Source of the DNA: Desmodus rotundus
Taxonomy: Eukaryota; Chordata; Mammalia; Chiroptera; Phyllostomidae
Assembly: GCF_022682495.2 (NCBI RefSeq)
Contig: NC_071399.1
Span: 10,521,342-10,585,341, forward strand
Direction of reading: 5' to 3'
DNA length: 64,000 bases
Below are positions 1 to 13,089 of the stretch, in pieces. Position numbers and translations under genes: made by a program. Within the stretch, counting starts at the first letter, position 1; the number at the start of each line of letters is the position of its first letter. The notes beneath the pieces are model-generated. The model was not told the DNA's origin. It did not search any database and worked only from the letters and a program-made list of their open reading frames with translations.

Positions 1-430
1 TCCCTCGACTGATTAATGGACAGACAAAATGTGGTTTACCTGCACAATGAAATACCGTTCAGCCATAAGAAGGAATTAAGTATCATTTACATGCTACAAC
101 CTGAATGAACCTCGAAAACGTAATGCTAAGCAAAAGAAGCCAGTCACAGAGGACCCCATACTATGTGATTCCATTCATGTGAACGGTCCAGGATAGGCAA
201 ATCTATGAGACAGAAAGTAGGTTAGTGGTAACCTCGGGCTGGGGGGAAGGGAGGATCTCAAGATGACAGCCAAAAGGTAGAGCTTCTTTTTAGGGGGATG
301 AAACCCTTCTGAAACTGACTCTGGCGGTGGCTGTACATCTCTGAGTACACTAAAAGTCACTGATTTGTGCACATTCAGTGGATGATTACGTGGTACATAA
401 ATTAGGTCTCAATGAATCTGTTCCAAGAAA
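1..430 (+). repeat. LINE-1 ORF2 3' end and 3' UTR fragment
   Basis: The opening bases read as the last part of L1 ORF2: a 'gattaatggacagac' motif, then 'gaaataccgttcagccataag', then 'gtaatgctaagcaaaagaag'. This is the order seen in mammalian L1 C-terminal coding sequence. A degraded 3' UTR follows. The reading frame is broken, so this is a 5'-truncated fossil that runs off the left edge of the window. Confidence 0.8.
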
Positions 431-3400
431 ATACGTTTTTTAAATTTTTGCTTCTTTCTTCAATTCTGTAGTAACACAGACTCAATTCAAAGGCAACTAA
501 AGAAAAATACTCGTTTGCCCTACCCTCTTACTTGAGGTTATGTGTTAGTTTGAAATATGCCTTCCAGGCTTTTACCATGTTTATACAGTATAATGTGTAC
601 ACATAAGTGTTTATTGTGTATACATCCATGCAACCTTGTTTTTTTTTTACAAAGAACATTAAATATTACCAATATTTTTCTACAGCTTGCAAAATGATAT
701 TTCTGATTTCCTATCAGAATACTGATAGCCCCCTTCCTCAGTAGAGTTGTGCCTTCTGTACCACTGGAACACAGGTAGCATGCATGGCCACGTGTGAGAA
801 GCATTTATCTACTTGAACTTTACTGCCCTGCAAGAGGCATCACTCACAGCTGTCCTGGCAGGGCCCTGTGAGAAGGGAAGGGTGGGAGGAGCGGGGAGAA
901 TCTCTGATGGGGATAGAGGAAGTTAGGGTGGCCTCCTGAGCCTCTCTCCCCTCCCCGTTCAGGGTTCCCAGCACAGTCCCAACATCGCCATCGCCGGCCA
1001 TCACTGAGTTTGCTGCCCTGTCCCTTCCCTGTTGTAGCAACAGCACAGACAGTCCTCCTGGAAACCTCCCTCCACTCAACTTTACCTGTGGTATCAGCCC
1101 TCCTTTTCTTGCAGCAACAGTTTACCAAGAGCCAAAACAAAGTGTTTTGCCCATGGAGTTTCCAGAATCCTTATATAAGCTTGACATTAATCACCCTCCC
1201 TCTAGGCCCCAGGACTGAGACGTGAGAGGGGAAGGTGCATGTTCCTGGGCTAGCTGGTCAGTAACCAAAGCCCCTTTATTATGATTAATTCCTACCTGAT
1301 GTGATGTTCTGAGGATTAACAGCATCTACCAAGAGGCAAGCAGGAGATGTTCAGGAAAGCAATCATTTTTTAATTTTTATTCTCAAGATCACAGAGTTAC
1401 TCAATGTCAGAATCAGGATTGGGATACAATACCTCACCTACACATTTAACACAGTTTTCACTCTAATGTTGAATTTCTGACGGTCGTTAAAAGTGTTCAA
1501 AAATGATTTTCAAAGAGGGTGTTTTAAACGTGTTTTGGTATAATAATTTTATTAGAGGAAGAGTGTAAAGATGTATTATCATGGCACGCTTGGCCCTTTT
1601 TCCAAATAGTTTACATTTCATCTTAGCATATCCCTTTTGTAAGCAGAGTGTATATTTAATAAAGTAAAATGCTCAATCTATGTTACTCCTCGTTTTCCTT
1701 TTTATATGCATTCATCCTTTTGCAGGTATGATAAACTATCTTTAGGTTTTTAGATAAGATTACAACTATAACTTTTAAAACCAACCTTTTTGTTGAGTCC
1801 AGGACATAAAAATATATCAGAAGAATAGAGAACCTAGCCATTTAATCACCCAGATTATCAGTACTTCTATACAAAGCTTTTAAATGGCAAGAAGATAAAA
1901 ATGTTAAGTGTGGATAGTAATTACTTGCCTTTATTTCTTGTACCAGGTTTCAAACCTCACCATATGGGTGTTTGTGCAAGATTAAATAGCTATTCAAGTG
2001 TGTAATGAGGTGCAGATACTAAACCAAACCAAAAGCTATAGCATGCATGAGGTCAGAGGAGATCGATTCTGCAGAAATGGGAGATGCAAGAGTTTATTGA
2101 GAGATCTTCATGATTCAACCCATCGAAGTATTTTGTGGGCTATTTAACAAAATAAAGAAAACCCTCCTTTTTTCCCACTATTTTTCACAGGTAACAAAAT
2201 ACTATGGATGAAGATTGTGAAGGAAAAAAAAATAGACTGCTGTCTGAAAATACCCTGCAAAACTGGAGTAATTGCCTCATTTGGTTTGCTCAGGACAGTC
2301 CTGTTTAAGCATCAATAATAAATATCACCCACGCCAATCTTTTGCTCAGAAATCACCCAGTTTGGTTGACGAATCATCTAATAATCCTACCTGGAGTAAT
2401 TTTTATAGGTATTGTCAGAGTCATCTCAAAAACACTTAGGCATGAAACTTGCCTCCTCCCTAGGTTACCACAGGTGACAGCCAGAAAAGATACTTGAGGA
2501 GAGAGTCATCTGGCTGACATTTTAATCTTACATCGTGATAGGCGAGAACAAAGACTTGGGCAATCTGAGCTATAATCTGGAAGATGTAGTAGTGGGGGGG
2601 AGTGTCAGAGAGAAAGAGTAAGTCAGCAGTTTTGATCCTCTGAAACACAACCTATTTCCCCTTTGCTCTGACCTCAAAAAATATAGAATAGTACGTATAT
2701 CAAGGCTAAAGTTAAAGTGTAATAAAATCAAAATATGTTTGAAGCAAATTTTGAATTTTTCCAGAAACACTGAAAAAGAGGTAAATGTTTTAGCTGTTAA
2801 ATAGTTCCAAGATATAATGTTACATGGCAAAAGCATAGAGAAAAATATATACATCCCATATTTTAAAGACTTACTCAGTATTCTGACATGTTGTGCAAAG
2901 TCCGAGGAACAGCATTACCAGTTAAGGACAGTGTAGTGAATTGGGTAATGGGTCCTGTGTGTTCTAAATGTGCTCCTACGCTCCACGCTCCCTCTTTCTC
3001 TGTCTCTGCTGCTCACCCCTGTCACAATAGGGGCCTCTTTTTCAATCTGAATCCTGAAATGAGAAAACTTGCAGGGCCCAGCAGCCTCAGGGGACGTCAA
3101 CAAGAAATCAATGGGGAGTTTCTGTTACAACAAAAGGTGACTAGTACAAGTGATCATAGGTGAAGGGTGGGATGAATAAAAAGTTTTCTTTCTTCTTATT
3201 TCTGTAACAAAAGACCTTCTTCTAACAGGTACTTTGCAGATGACGATGATGATGATGATAAAGCTGTATAACAACAACAACAAAATATGAACTTTTCATT
3301 TATTCCCCTCTCGTACTTTCCTAATTTCCAGCCCCAGAGGAGACACTAACACCACCTCCAAACCACCAAGAGGTACATGATGCAAAAAGATCCCCTGAGG

Positions 3401-4635
3401 TTTCCTTCGCCCCTAAGTTAAGGTTTTCATTGTTAAAAATGTTAGATATATACTATTGGAGAAGTGCCTTTTTAGCTTGTGTTTGAGATAAAGGCAACAG
3501 ATATTTGTGTTAGTCTACATTAGCATCTCAAGTTCTTCTTAAAATCTGAGCAAATCAAAAGGAATTTTCAGACCAAACCAGCAAATTTTTCGTCCATCCT
3601 GTGTCATGATGAAAAATGCAATTGGGTCAGAAAGGAATCAAGTCATTCAACATAAATCGATACATAATTAAATCAGTTGCAATTCACTTGAAAATATAAA
3701 CTAGTCACGATGACCAGGCTGATCGGCTCTAAGGCACAGCTTACAGAGACATACATATGGTTTCTTGTCACAAATCTTGGAATACTTTTACTTTGCAGAG
3801 ATTATGAGATGTGTGCCCTTCTTTCTACGTAGCCTCTTCTCAGATAACCTCTTCCAATCCCACCATTTTAAATACCTTATACATGCTGAGAATATTGATC
3901 CAAGTTTTAATCTAACCCTGAAACACTCTTCGAAGAGCTAGACTTCTTGAAGTCCAACTTCTGTCTGGAAACATTTTATAGGCATCTGAATCAGTCATAT
4001 CCGGAAGAAAACTCCTGACTTTCTCTAGCATTTCTAATTCAATAGATGTGTTATCACTAAGCAGCCACAAAAAAATGTGGTCCCATACATGAAAGAATGT
4101 AGGAAGTTAAAACAAATCTTTAAAGTTAAATGGAGAAGATATTTACATGTCTTGGGATCCCATCAAGTTCAAATTTATATAACATGCCTTCCAGACAACT
4201 TCCTTTCACTGGGTTCTTAATTTTCCTCAGTAAGTTATCGTTCCACATAAGAAAGATTAAGAACTAGATTAAAAGATTTAAGAGAATCAAAGCCAAAGTA
4301 TCAATATTTTGCATTATAAAGAATCCCTGTATATTTTGCATTTTATGTAATTTTGACATTTAGGATTGCTTAGCCAATTAAAATGAAAGCTTATTAACTC
4401 CCATTTATAAGATTTAAATGCAAAATTCATTTAGATTCATGGCTTTCGATATCATTTATATGCCAGCATCTCACAGATGCATATCTTCATATGTAACTTC
4501 TGTCCAATTTCTTAGGATCATTTCCATTAGGATTTCCAAAAGAAATCTCACATGTAAGCTATCCAAAAATTAGTTCTGGATTTTTCTCCCCAAATCTGTT
4601 GCATCTGCACTTCCCCATTTCAGTTGTTAAGTCCA
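431..4635. other. Intergenic sequence, no gene seen
   Basis: No open frame longer than about 98 codons and no recognisable protein. A slightly GC-richer patch lies at about 840-1240. Short simple repeats are (GAT)5 at 3245-3259 and (AAC)4 at 3271-3283. The rest is AT-rich and could not be assigned by eye. Confidence 0.6.
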
Positions 4636-4639
4636 TTCC

Positions 4640-5365
4640 TCGCAGTTGCTCAGACTAAAGTTCCTCGGAGTCCTCCCTGACTCTTCTAGGGCCCCCCCAC
4701 ACCAATCCATCAGGAATGGAATCCTGCCGACCTGGAGCTCACGATTTCTCTCACTTCTGACCCCATTCACTTCTACCCCCAGCACCTCTGCCTCCCTTAC
4801 TGCTTCTTTCCTTGTTCCCCAACAACCTGCCCTCGACACAGCAGCCAAGGGAAAGCAGTTAAGACTAAATCGGACCCTTTATTTCACTCAGAATAAAAGC
4901 CCAAGTGCAACAAAGCCCCACAAACTCCCCCCGCCATTACCTAGCAGCCATAACCTTCTACCACTCGGCCCTCAGAGGTCAGCACACCCTGCCCTTTGAG
5001 ACTTTTGTGCTGCCCAGGGGCCCCTCACCCCCGTGAATTCCTTCACGTTTTTCCAATTTTTGATCCAATACCACCATCTCAATGAGACTCAACCTGACCA
5101 TTCTATTTAAAACTGCAATTCACCCTAAACTCCCGGTTTCTCTTACCATGTTCTATTTTTTCTTTTTTCATAGCATATGTAACACCTCAAATTTTATCAT
5201 ATAATTTACCTGTTCATGATATTTGCCATTTTTATTTACTGAAAATAAACACATCCTGTTGGAATGTAAGTTCCGTGGGTACAGTACAGGGACATTTACT
5301 GATGTACCCTAAGTGCTGAGAACAGTGCCCAACACAGAGTGGTCACTTGAAATGTATTTATCACT
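4640..5365 (+). repeat. LINE-2 3' end
   Basis: The order of phrases matches the mammalian L2 3' terminus: a C-rich tract of decayed coding sequence, 'cctgttggaatgtaagttcc', 'gggtacagtacagggacatt', then 'gctgagaacagtgcccaaca' and 'acttgaaatgtatttat'. Strongly diverged, as expected for an ancient element. Confidence 0.7.
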
Positions 5366-5744
5366 GTTGGCTTGTGATTTTTAGAAAAAATCACACTAAA
5401 TTTATGATAATATCCCACATGAGTAATATTCCAAGAATATAGGATTTTCCTTCTCCCAAACCAGACCACTGTTAACTTGCAATTTTTAAGGTAGGGTGTT
5501 GTCTGCCTCACACACCAATTAGTTTCTTCCAAATACAGAAAAGAACAAATTCATATTATTGGTAGCATATCACACTTTGACAGAATTTGTATTTAAATTT
5601 AATTGTAGAGCTCATAGTCATTCTGAATTCGCATCAGGTTAAAAAGCAGATTCTTTACATTTCCCATTTGTTTTCTCCACTGCAGTTAGAGTGCCTTCAA
5701 AAGTTACCTTTGAATGTGACACGCACTTTTGAAAACGTAAAACC

Positions 5745-6105
5745 TATCTTGGCACCTTTCTGCTTCAGAATGAAGCCAGTGCTTCGCAGAGTGACCAACA
5801 AAGTCCTTCCTAAGCACATTTCTGCTTATTTTCTAGGCTCCTCTTTTGACACAATTCCCCCTCACTTGACTCCCAAACTATACCTAAATTTGTTATTCTT
5901 TTTCTTGCCTTCAGGCTTTTAAATATGCTACTTTCTTTGCGTAAAGCATTTCACTCTACTAATGCCTATCAACCCTTTGGTCATATTCTAAGTGTGTACT
6001 TCACTTTCTTCTGAAAAAAACTTCCTTAATCCAAGGGCCGAGTAAGGGGGGGTCTGGATTCTCATGACCACTTGTGTTTGCCCCTCCTAACACTATGCTC
6101 TCCAA
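5745..6105 (+). repeat. LINE-2 internal fragment
   Basis: Contains 'ctgcttcagaatgaagccag' followed by C/T-rich sequence ending in 'gtacttcactttcttctg' and 'aacttccttaatccaag'. The order resembles the L2 region just upstream of its 3' end. Moderate confidence because of divergence. Confidence 0.5.
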
Positions 6106-6180
6106 CCAGGTTCTAACATAATCCAGGGGCATAGGGGGTCCTATGTAGACCTTCACTGAATAAATATATGAATCTTTCCC

Positions 6181-7625
6181 AACCCCAAAAAAAGCCAGTG
6201 AAACTGACCTGCAACTTACCTCTCTTCACCACTTGTTTTTTGTTATGATCTTGTGATCTGTAACTGGGCTAAAATATCATGTATAACACTGGTATGACAT
6301 CCTCCTTTGCCCATGATGGAATAATTTCCAAAATACACATGCTCGAGCAGTTATCCCACTAGAAGTTTTTATCATGGCTTTGGAGGTGCTTCATTAAGTA
6401 AGTTTCTTACTCTTGTAGGATTACTGACATGTGAGAGGAAATTTTGACAAAGATTTAACTCAGAGATGATTTTATTTTATTTTATGGATTCTTTATATAT
6501 AGACTACTTTTATTTTTTTATGAGCTCACTTTGTGTTATCTTTAGTCCTCAAATTCAATGACCAAGGTAATGCAACGGCATGAGCACTGAAGGTGACTTC
6601 TGCTGGGAAGATTTCTGTTTCCATACAACATACCTACAGTGCTGGGAGACACTCCTCCCTGCCTTCCCCTTAGTAATCAGCTAGCAGAGAAATTCCTGAT
6701 GCTCTCTGATGGCTTTCCTGAATGGCTTTTTCTTTACTTTCCATTCATGCTTTCTGATCTAATTAGTATAATGAGCCTTGGACACACAATAAACAAAAGC
6801 AACACACAAAAAAATCTCACAAAATTCCATTTCAATGGCCTGCCTTTCATAGGCTTTACAGATCTAAGTTTTCAGCTGTCTTCACAGCTCATAACCTTTC
6901 ATCTTAACATACTCTCAGCATTCTATTCAATGATAGCTCTGTCTATTGAGAAGTAGCAACAGTTTCGGCGAGTTTGTGGGAACACAGAAGTAAGTTGTCC
7001 CATTCATTTTCATTAGTAAACTCAGGAGACACTAACTTCACTAAAATTGCTAAGAGTGCTCTGGCTGTGTCTGGATGATTTATTATTAGACATCACATTT
7101 CTTTTCAAAATATGGTTGAAAGAACTCAAGAAAATCATGTGATTGATTTACCTGAAATATTTTGTAATTGAATCACCTGTGCACTAAAGCTGCTGACGAG
7201 ATTGGACGGAATAACCCAAAAGGCATTGTGTGGCTAGAGGACAAGGGAAAAAAAATAGCAAGACCCGTAGCATTTAGTTCCCATGAAGGTGACCACAGAA
7301 GAGAAAGTATGCATTTCAAAAGGACCCCTTGCCATACCTAAAAAAGAGGGGAGTGGGGAGTGGTGGTTACTAAAAGCAAGTAAAATTCTCAGGAAATATA
7401 CCAGCACTAAGGGGCAAACATCATAATTTATAAACAGAATCAGCTAAATCCATAGGCTGTGGCGTTAGGCTAAATGGTCTTCTGGGCCTTTGAAGAGCCT
7501 TGAGGAGCTGATTTCCTAGAAACAATAGTCAAGACCTTCCACACTGGACCTTTCACAGCTCATAACCTGCAATGCCAGACCAGGCAGCCCGTGCCAGACC
7601 GTGGCCCGCGCTTGAGAAACAGGTG
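6181..7625. other. Intergenic sequence, no gene seen
   Basis: AT-rich, with a short TTTTA tract near 6470-6485. The longest open frame is 105 codons (6639-6956, + strand). It has no domain, and its composition matches the AT-rich surroundings, so it is taken as chance. Confidence 0.55.
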
Positions 7626-7629
7626 TTAG

Positions 7630-7765
7630 GTCAGTGTTTCCAGTCCCAGCTATGCTTTAGGGTCACCGAGAGAGCCTTTAAAAATTATGCCCAAGACCCA
7701 GCACAGACTGATGAAATCAGACTCTTTAGGAGCAGAGCTTTCCAACATGTGTTCTGAGAACCACT
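7630..7765 (+). repeat. MER5A-like hAT non-autonomous DNA transposon
   Basis: Begins near 'gtcagtgtttccagtcccag', has a central 'gatgaaatcagactcttta' block, and ends 'gttctgagaaccactgttc'. This is the diagnostic 'cagtggttctc ... gagaaccactg' terminal pair of the MER5 group, decayed. Confidence 0.6.
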
Positions 7766-8204
7766 GTTCTCACCAACTTGCACAGTTTACCTTTCTCCAA
7801 TCAAAGAATCTTTCCCCTCACCCTTTGCTCATATTATTCCCTCAACCTGTTTTTATAAAGTTTCCACTTTGTTTTTCAAATGCCGCTTTCATAAAGCAAT
7901 CCTTATATTCCTCCAACTTTTCCTAAAATTCACTCTTAGATTAATACCACATCAGCTGAGAACTGGGAACATAAACTCAACTGAACAAGCCTTCTGTGGG
8001 CCTGTGGCACGTCAGCATCCAGGCTGTGATATGTCAGCTTCAGCCTGTTTGTTCTTAAAAGAAAGAACCCTGTCAAATTCATCCTTTTGATGACCCTTTC
8101 ACTAACAGTGAGGCTGTTTTCAAGGATGTGGGACATATATCACTATTTCTTCTTGCTGGTAAACTTCCAGGAGGGATTTCTTCTAATTCTTGATTCCAAA
8201 AGAA

Positions 8205-8435
8205 GTGACACTTGAGAAGTACAAACTTCCAGCTACAAAGTGAATAAGTCATGGGGATGTAATATACAGCATAAGGAACACAGTCAATAATGTCATAACT
8301 TTGTGTGGAGACGGGTGGTCACTAGACTTGTCATGATGACCACGTTGTAAGGTACATAAATGTTGAATCACTATGCTGTACACCCGAAACTACATAATGT
8401 TGTATGTCAACTATGATTTAGAAAAATAAAAGCAC
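8205..8435 (+). repeat. LINE-1 3' UTR terminal fragment
   Basis: Reads 'cttccagctacaaagtgaat', 'catggggatgtaatatacag', then 'ctatgctgtacacccgaaac' and 'gttgtatgtcaactatga', ending in an A-rich stretch. This is the standard 3' end of L1 in Laurasiatherian mammals. Confidence 0.8.
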
Positions 8436-9044
8436 TTGGAATAGTTAAGACAAACAACAAAATGAATGTCACTTCTTATGAGTGACAGGGATTCTTTGCA
8501 TCTTGTGGACACTAGAAAGTATGTAACTGATTGATTTTCCCTTTACAAATTTGCTACTAGAACTTTTAAAGCTAGCTTGTGCCCTATACATGGAAGATGT
8601 AGTCGTTATTATACATATGTCTTCATATTATATCAGTTTTGTTTAATATTTCCAACTCATATTTTTACTATTTGTTTAGCTCAACTTTAACTTGTTATCT
8701 TGATGTATAATATTTCCTCTCTTCGTGTATTTCCTCTACATATGTCGTTATAGAACAATATGGGGCACAAGTTAAATGGAAAACTTCCTTTATGTTATTC
8801 CCAGTTATTTATACCATAATTAGCCCCTAAACTGTACTTCTGTAGTTTTTTTTTTCTCTTTATCCAGATTGAAGCCTTAACTTTATTCTACTTATATCAT
8901 ATAGTTATTTTTAACTGCTCTAGATTCTAAGCATCTTGAGGACAAGGAACACACCATACTGACTTGAGTAAAACCCATGAAATTAACAAAGAAAAATTGG
9001 TCAATAAGTACGTCACTGTTGGCTTTTAACAGTACAGAGCTAAT
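8436..9044. other. Unassigned AT-rich intergenic sequence
   Basis: No gene, splice-site pair or repeat could be recognised. A T-run lies near 8846-8855. Confidence 0.5.
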
Positions 9045-9049
9045 AAAAC

Positions 9050-9190
9050 TTGACATGTGTTCCAAATTTGTCATATACCAACTGGAAACCATAAGCAAGT
9101 TACTAAACCTGTAAGGCCTCATTCGTTTAATTATAAAATAGGGAAAATTGAAGATACTGATTAGCTCACAGGATATTCAAGATGATGAAA
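9050..9190 (+). repeat. MIR SINE fragment
   Basis: Shows the MIR core order: 'agcaagttactaaacctg', 'taaggcctcattcgttta', 'aaatagggaaaattgaaga', then 'aagatgatgaaataata'. Ancient tRNA-derived SINE in sense orientation. Confidence 0.6.
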
Positions 9191-9269
9191 TAATATTTTT
9201 TGAATAACATTTCAAATGACAAGTATGACTCAAATGCCAAACAAAGTTTCATCTGTGACATCCATTATA

Positions 9270-9356
9270 TCTACCTATATATCTATATATGATATATATG
9301 TGTATATATCCACATTATATATGATAAGTACACACACACTCATACACACACACACC
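9270..9356. repeat. AT/GT/CA low-complexity tract
   Basis: Runs of TATA/ATCTATAT followed by (CA)n with interruptions. Simple-sequence DNA with no coding potential. Confidence 0.85.
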
Positions 9357-10094
9357 CTGAGAGTCTAGGACTCGGACAATGCTTTATGTGCTCAAGAAGG
9401 TGACATGGGAAGGGACAACAGAGAAAGCAAATAGAGCTGTTAAGAAGCTATCAGCTTAAGGCAATCTTGTGTAGTGGTACAGCGACACTGAGATAGAAAG
9501 TGATTTTTATTTGTATTCAATTTATTGTACATATGGCTCCATTTGTCTCCTTGGAAGCACCTTCTCTGTGTAAGTAATTAAAATATGTTTAACCAAAATA
9601 TTTTATCCTATCGCAATATTGAGTATATTAGCAGTCTTAGAAACTAAAAATGGTGTTACAGCTGAACTCCAACACTTTTAAGAAGAAAACGTGTTTAACT
9701 CCTAAAACTCCTGATCAGAAATGAAGGATAAGGAGAACCTCAAAGTCTCCCTCAGAGAAACCATCACTTATCAGCCCTCAATTTCTCCCTGTAGCAATAA
9801 AACTTGCTGACAGTGAGTCAGCACCAATCACTTGCTCTGAGGGGACAGCAGGAGACCTAGGGGATGTGCACGCAAGGGTAGAGGTGTGTTGGCGGTGCAA
9901 GGTGTCATATCAAGGTTTGTGTACCAGAGCCTTTCCAATGCACCATGAATAAGAGAAGACGAGTCCTTAGCTGTGGCAAAGAGCACAGGGAATCCCTGCA
10001 GTGGGAACTCTGGGTGAGCATGGGGAGTGGTAGGGTAGGGATGGGAAAACTGAAGAGCAAATCTGAGAGAATGAGAATATCGGCTTTGAGCAAT
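9357..10094. other. Unassigned intergenic sequence
   Basis: No gene recognised. The overlapping 60-75 codon frames on both strands near 9905-10169 have no domain and are regarded as chance. Confidence 0.5.
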
Positions 10095-10097
10095 CAG

Positions 10098-10240
10098 GGA
10101 GTCTTTGAACTTCAGTTCTTCATTTGCAGAATGAGAAACTCACCTTTACAGTGTTATCGAAGGAATTAACTAAATGCTTTAAGTAATTTGTCTAGTACAG
10201 TGCCTAGCACACAGGTGTACTCATTATGATTACAGATACC
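10098..10240 (+). repeat. MIR SINE fragment
   Basis: 'cttcagttcttcatttgcag', 'aatgagaaactcaccttt', 'gaaggaattaactaaatg' and 'acagtgcctagcacacaggt' occur in the MIR order. Confidence 0.65.
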
Positions 10241-10424
10241 AACACTGTATCAAGAACTAGGTTCAGAAGCTGTTACACATACCCCCAAACTGTATTACAA
10301 ATGTGTTCTGAAAATACTCTATTATTTCCTAACTTCATCCTCGGTCACGTTTCCTTTGAGGGCTGTTTGTCCATGGGCTTACAGTAACTCTGCAGTAACA
10401 GGGAAAACTGAAGAATACCTCTCT

Positions 10425-10500
10425 TTGAGGAGAGAGAGAGAAAGAGAGAGGGAGAAGGAAGAAAGAAGAAAAAGGAGAGAGGGAAGAAGCATAAAAAAAG
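10425..10500 (+). repeat. Purine-rich GA/GAAA tract
   Basis: About 75 bases that are almost entirely A and G on the + strand, with (GA)n and GGAAGAAA units. Simple-sequence polypurine tract. Confidence 0.85.
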
Positions 10501-10704
10501 GATATAATTCCTTTTGAAAAATAACTTCTTTTTCACTGCAATTTCTAAACTTAATTCCTCATATAGTTGCTTTTCCTTTGGATAAAAATGCATCTCAACA
10601 ACTAATATTTCCTTTATATTTAGATGATGTATATACCATCCTATAAGTGTACAATTTACCTTGTGTTTAAGTATAAATTCATGGGATTTATTCATTAAGA
10701 AAAA

Positions 10705-10830
10705 GCACCACGGGGGGAGGCTGGTGGGTGGAGTTGGAAGAGGGCATAAGGGGAATAAATGGTAATGGAAAAAATATAATTAAAAGTAAACTATTAAAAA
10801 TAAAAATAATAAAGAATAGATAAATAAACA
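10705..10830 (+). repeat. Possible LINE-1 3' tail, A-rich
   Basis: A G-rich run ('ggggggaggctggtgggtgg') is followed by 'gggaataaatggtaatgg' and an A-rich tail. This resembles the 3' UTR end of L1 copies in bats. Short, so tentative. Confidence 0.4.
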
Positions 10831-11490
10831 CTACATTTGCATAATATTAATATCATTCATCACATGTTAAGAAGGGAAGTAAACAATAGTCCCCACGAGC
10901 ATGCCAGGAGGGCGCTTCCTCATGGTGCAGAAACGGGGTCTCCTTGCCCGCATTCCCACCCAGGCTACTCTCACACTAAAGCGTCTGCTCGTGTTATTAG
11001 CGTGCCTACCACACACCTCCTGATGAGCATCATTTAAGTCTTTTACTTTCACATGTTTGTCAGACATTACTGTTAACAATTACTATTAGTGCTGAGATCG
11101 TTCCTTCTACACAATTGTCCTCTCTGCCTATGAAGTCCTCCCCTGGTATCTTCAAAGAACTCTATGCTCCCTCCTTAAGCTTGTCCAAAAATGTTATCAC
11201 TTTTACACAAAAATCTGCCTGTTTGTGTGCACGCCAGGCATGGCTATTTCAAATTCCTCTCAGTTTTTGAGTCATAGTTCATAGACCCCACACCCAGTAA
11301 CTCGTCATACCACTAGTACTGAGGGACTTGCATATGACTTAACAGATGAACAAACAAACTAAAAACTATCTAAGGTTAAATTTTTATCCGCCTCTTTAAA
11401 GAATCTTCCTTATGCAAGGATTACCTTTTGTTTTCTTTCCATAGTATCCCAGTGAAAACAGTATAATTGCTTTAGCAATAAGAAATGTTA
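10831..11490. other. Unassigned intergenic sequence
   Basis: Nothing recognised. The 66-70 codon frames near 10837-11079 lie opposite each other and have no domain. Confidence 0.5.
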
Positions 11491-11491
11491 C

Positions 11492-11990
11492 TGTCAGGCC
11501 CAGGGAGGAAACCACTCACCAAGCACTGCCACCCATTGGTCCCTGAGGTGCACAAAACAGCTTGGACGCCAAGCAAAGGGACCCTGGCGGGCTGAGAGCT
11601 TGGGAAGCCGTGAGTGAACGAGGGAGGACACCCTTCCTCAGCTAAGCAGGGGGTTTCATCACCCTATCTCCTTCCTCCTTTCCTTGAGCCACACCTGGGT
11701 TACTGCTTGGTCTTCTAAGAGGACTGGAGCAACTAAGTGTGAGGACATCCAGGTTTTTCATATGATTTCACACACAGGAAGTTCAGAAGGCAGAAAAGAA
11801 CAGGAAACCACAGGAGATACTCCAAATCAGGAAGCCCTACAATCATAAACAAAAGCTTTGACCCACTTGGTTGGTTACACTGGAAGTTCCACCACAGCCC
11901 CAACAGAATTCTTGGTTCAGACCTCACGTCCATCTCATGCCTCCTCAAGATAGAGAGGAGCTTCCAGCTTTTCATGGGAGCCTCTGAGCT
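11492..11990. other. GC-enriched block, possible solo LTR or other old insertion
   Basis: A compact block clearly richer in G and C than its AT-rich flanks. It begins 'tgtcaggcccagggagg', so it starts with TG as an LTR would. Its boundaries are fairly abrupt. No pol-like frame, primer-binding site or clear target-site duplication could be found, and no internal AATAAA is visible. An 80-codon frame on the minus strand (11733-11975) has no known domain. Confidence 0.3.
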
Positions 11991-13089
11991 TGGTGTAAAT
12001 CAGACTTGAATTGACCTGCCAGCAAAATTAGGTATTTGGCAGCTAGAAAGCCCTAAAATGAAAGCATAGTAATTTTTACTACCTTAGATTTTACTCTTAA
12101 TGTATTTATCTCTATAAAATCAATTTTTTCAATATATCCCATTCGGTAAAATTTCCACATCAGGTGCACTTAGAAGAGGAAGCTGGCTGGAGAAACAATT
12201 GTGTCATAGATACCTAAGAGTTAAAAAATTTTAAGTGTCATAAGCTGAAAATTTTACCTCTTTTTCATGAGTATTTTTTCTCAAATTTAATATACATTCC
12301 TCTGCCTTTTTAAGTAAAGATATTGGCAATAATTAACACTCATTTTAATCATTCTGGATTATTAGGTATTATGTCTCACTCTTCATTTCATTGATGGTGC
12401 TATCTCAGAGTAGTGGACTCTAACTGAAGCAATTGCTGAAAGGTCCATGGGATGAGATTTCAAAGGGGCTATTTGACTCTCGAATAGAGTCCCCAGGCTT
12501 CCAGATGCATGGCCTCTAGAAGACAACACTGGTGAGGGTTTCATCTTCTAGAACGTTTCATTTTTCTCTGTTCTTGTCAGTATTTTTGGCTTGTCTGCAC
12601 CATTCTAAATGTTAAGCATTGTTTATAGCATTACATCTATTATATGGAAAAGAAAGGAGCCACATTTTCACAAAATAAGAATTCTGCCTGGACCAGTGAG
12701 TGGATGTCACTTTATCCTGATTTGGCAAACCAATCGAGAAGACTTTCTAGAACAGTCTCCTGTGAAAAGAAGAGCCTCACAGGGAAAGTCTCCTGGTGTT
12801 GCTTTCTAATGACTGAGCCAGCCAGGAGCCAGAGGGCTCAGAAGCAACACAGGTTCAAAGGGAAGATACCTGGCATGGGAACTGAAGGATGAAAGAAAGG
12901 AGAGAAAATTCTGTTTCAATTTTACCCAGATGCTAGTCGAGTCAGTCATCCATCATCCATGACCAATGAGTTTAAACTCAATTGGGAGAAACCACTCATC
13001 AAGAGGTAAATTTTGGCAACATGAATGTGTTATGTCTGGAGGGAAAAACAAACAAACAAACAAAAAAGCCTATGTGTAGTTTCTCACTC
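11991..13089. other. Unassigned intergenic sequence
   Basis: No gene recognised. Two overlapping frames of 66 and 82 codons at 12609-12892 show no domain and share the same DNA in different frames. Confidence 0.5.
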
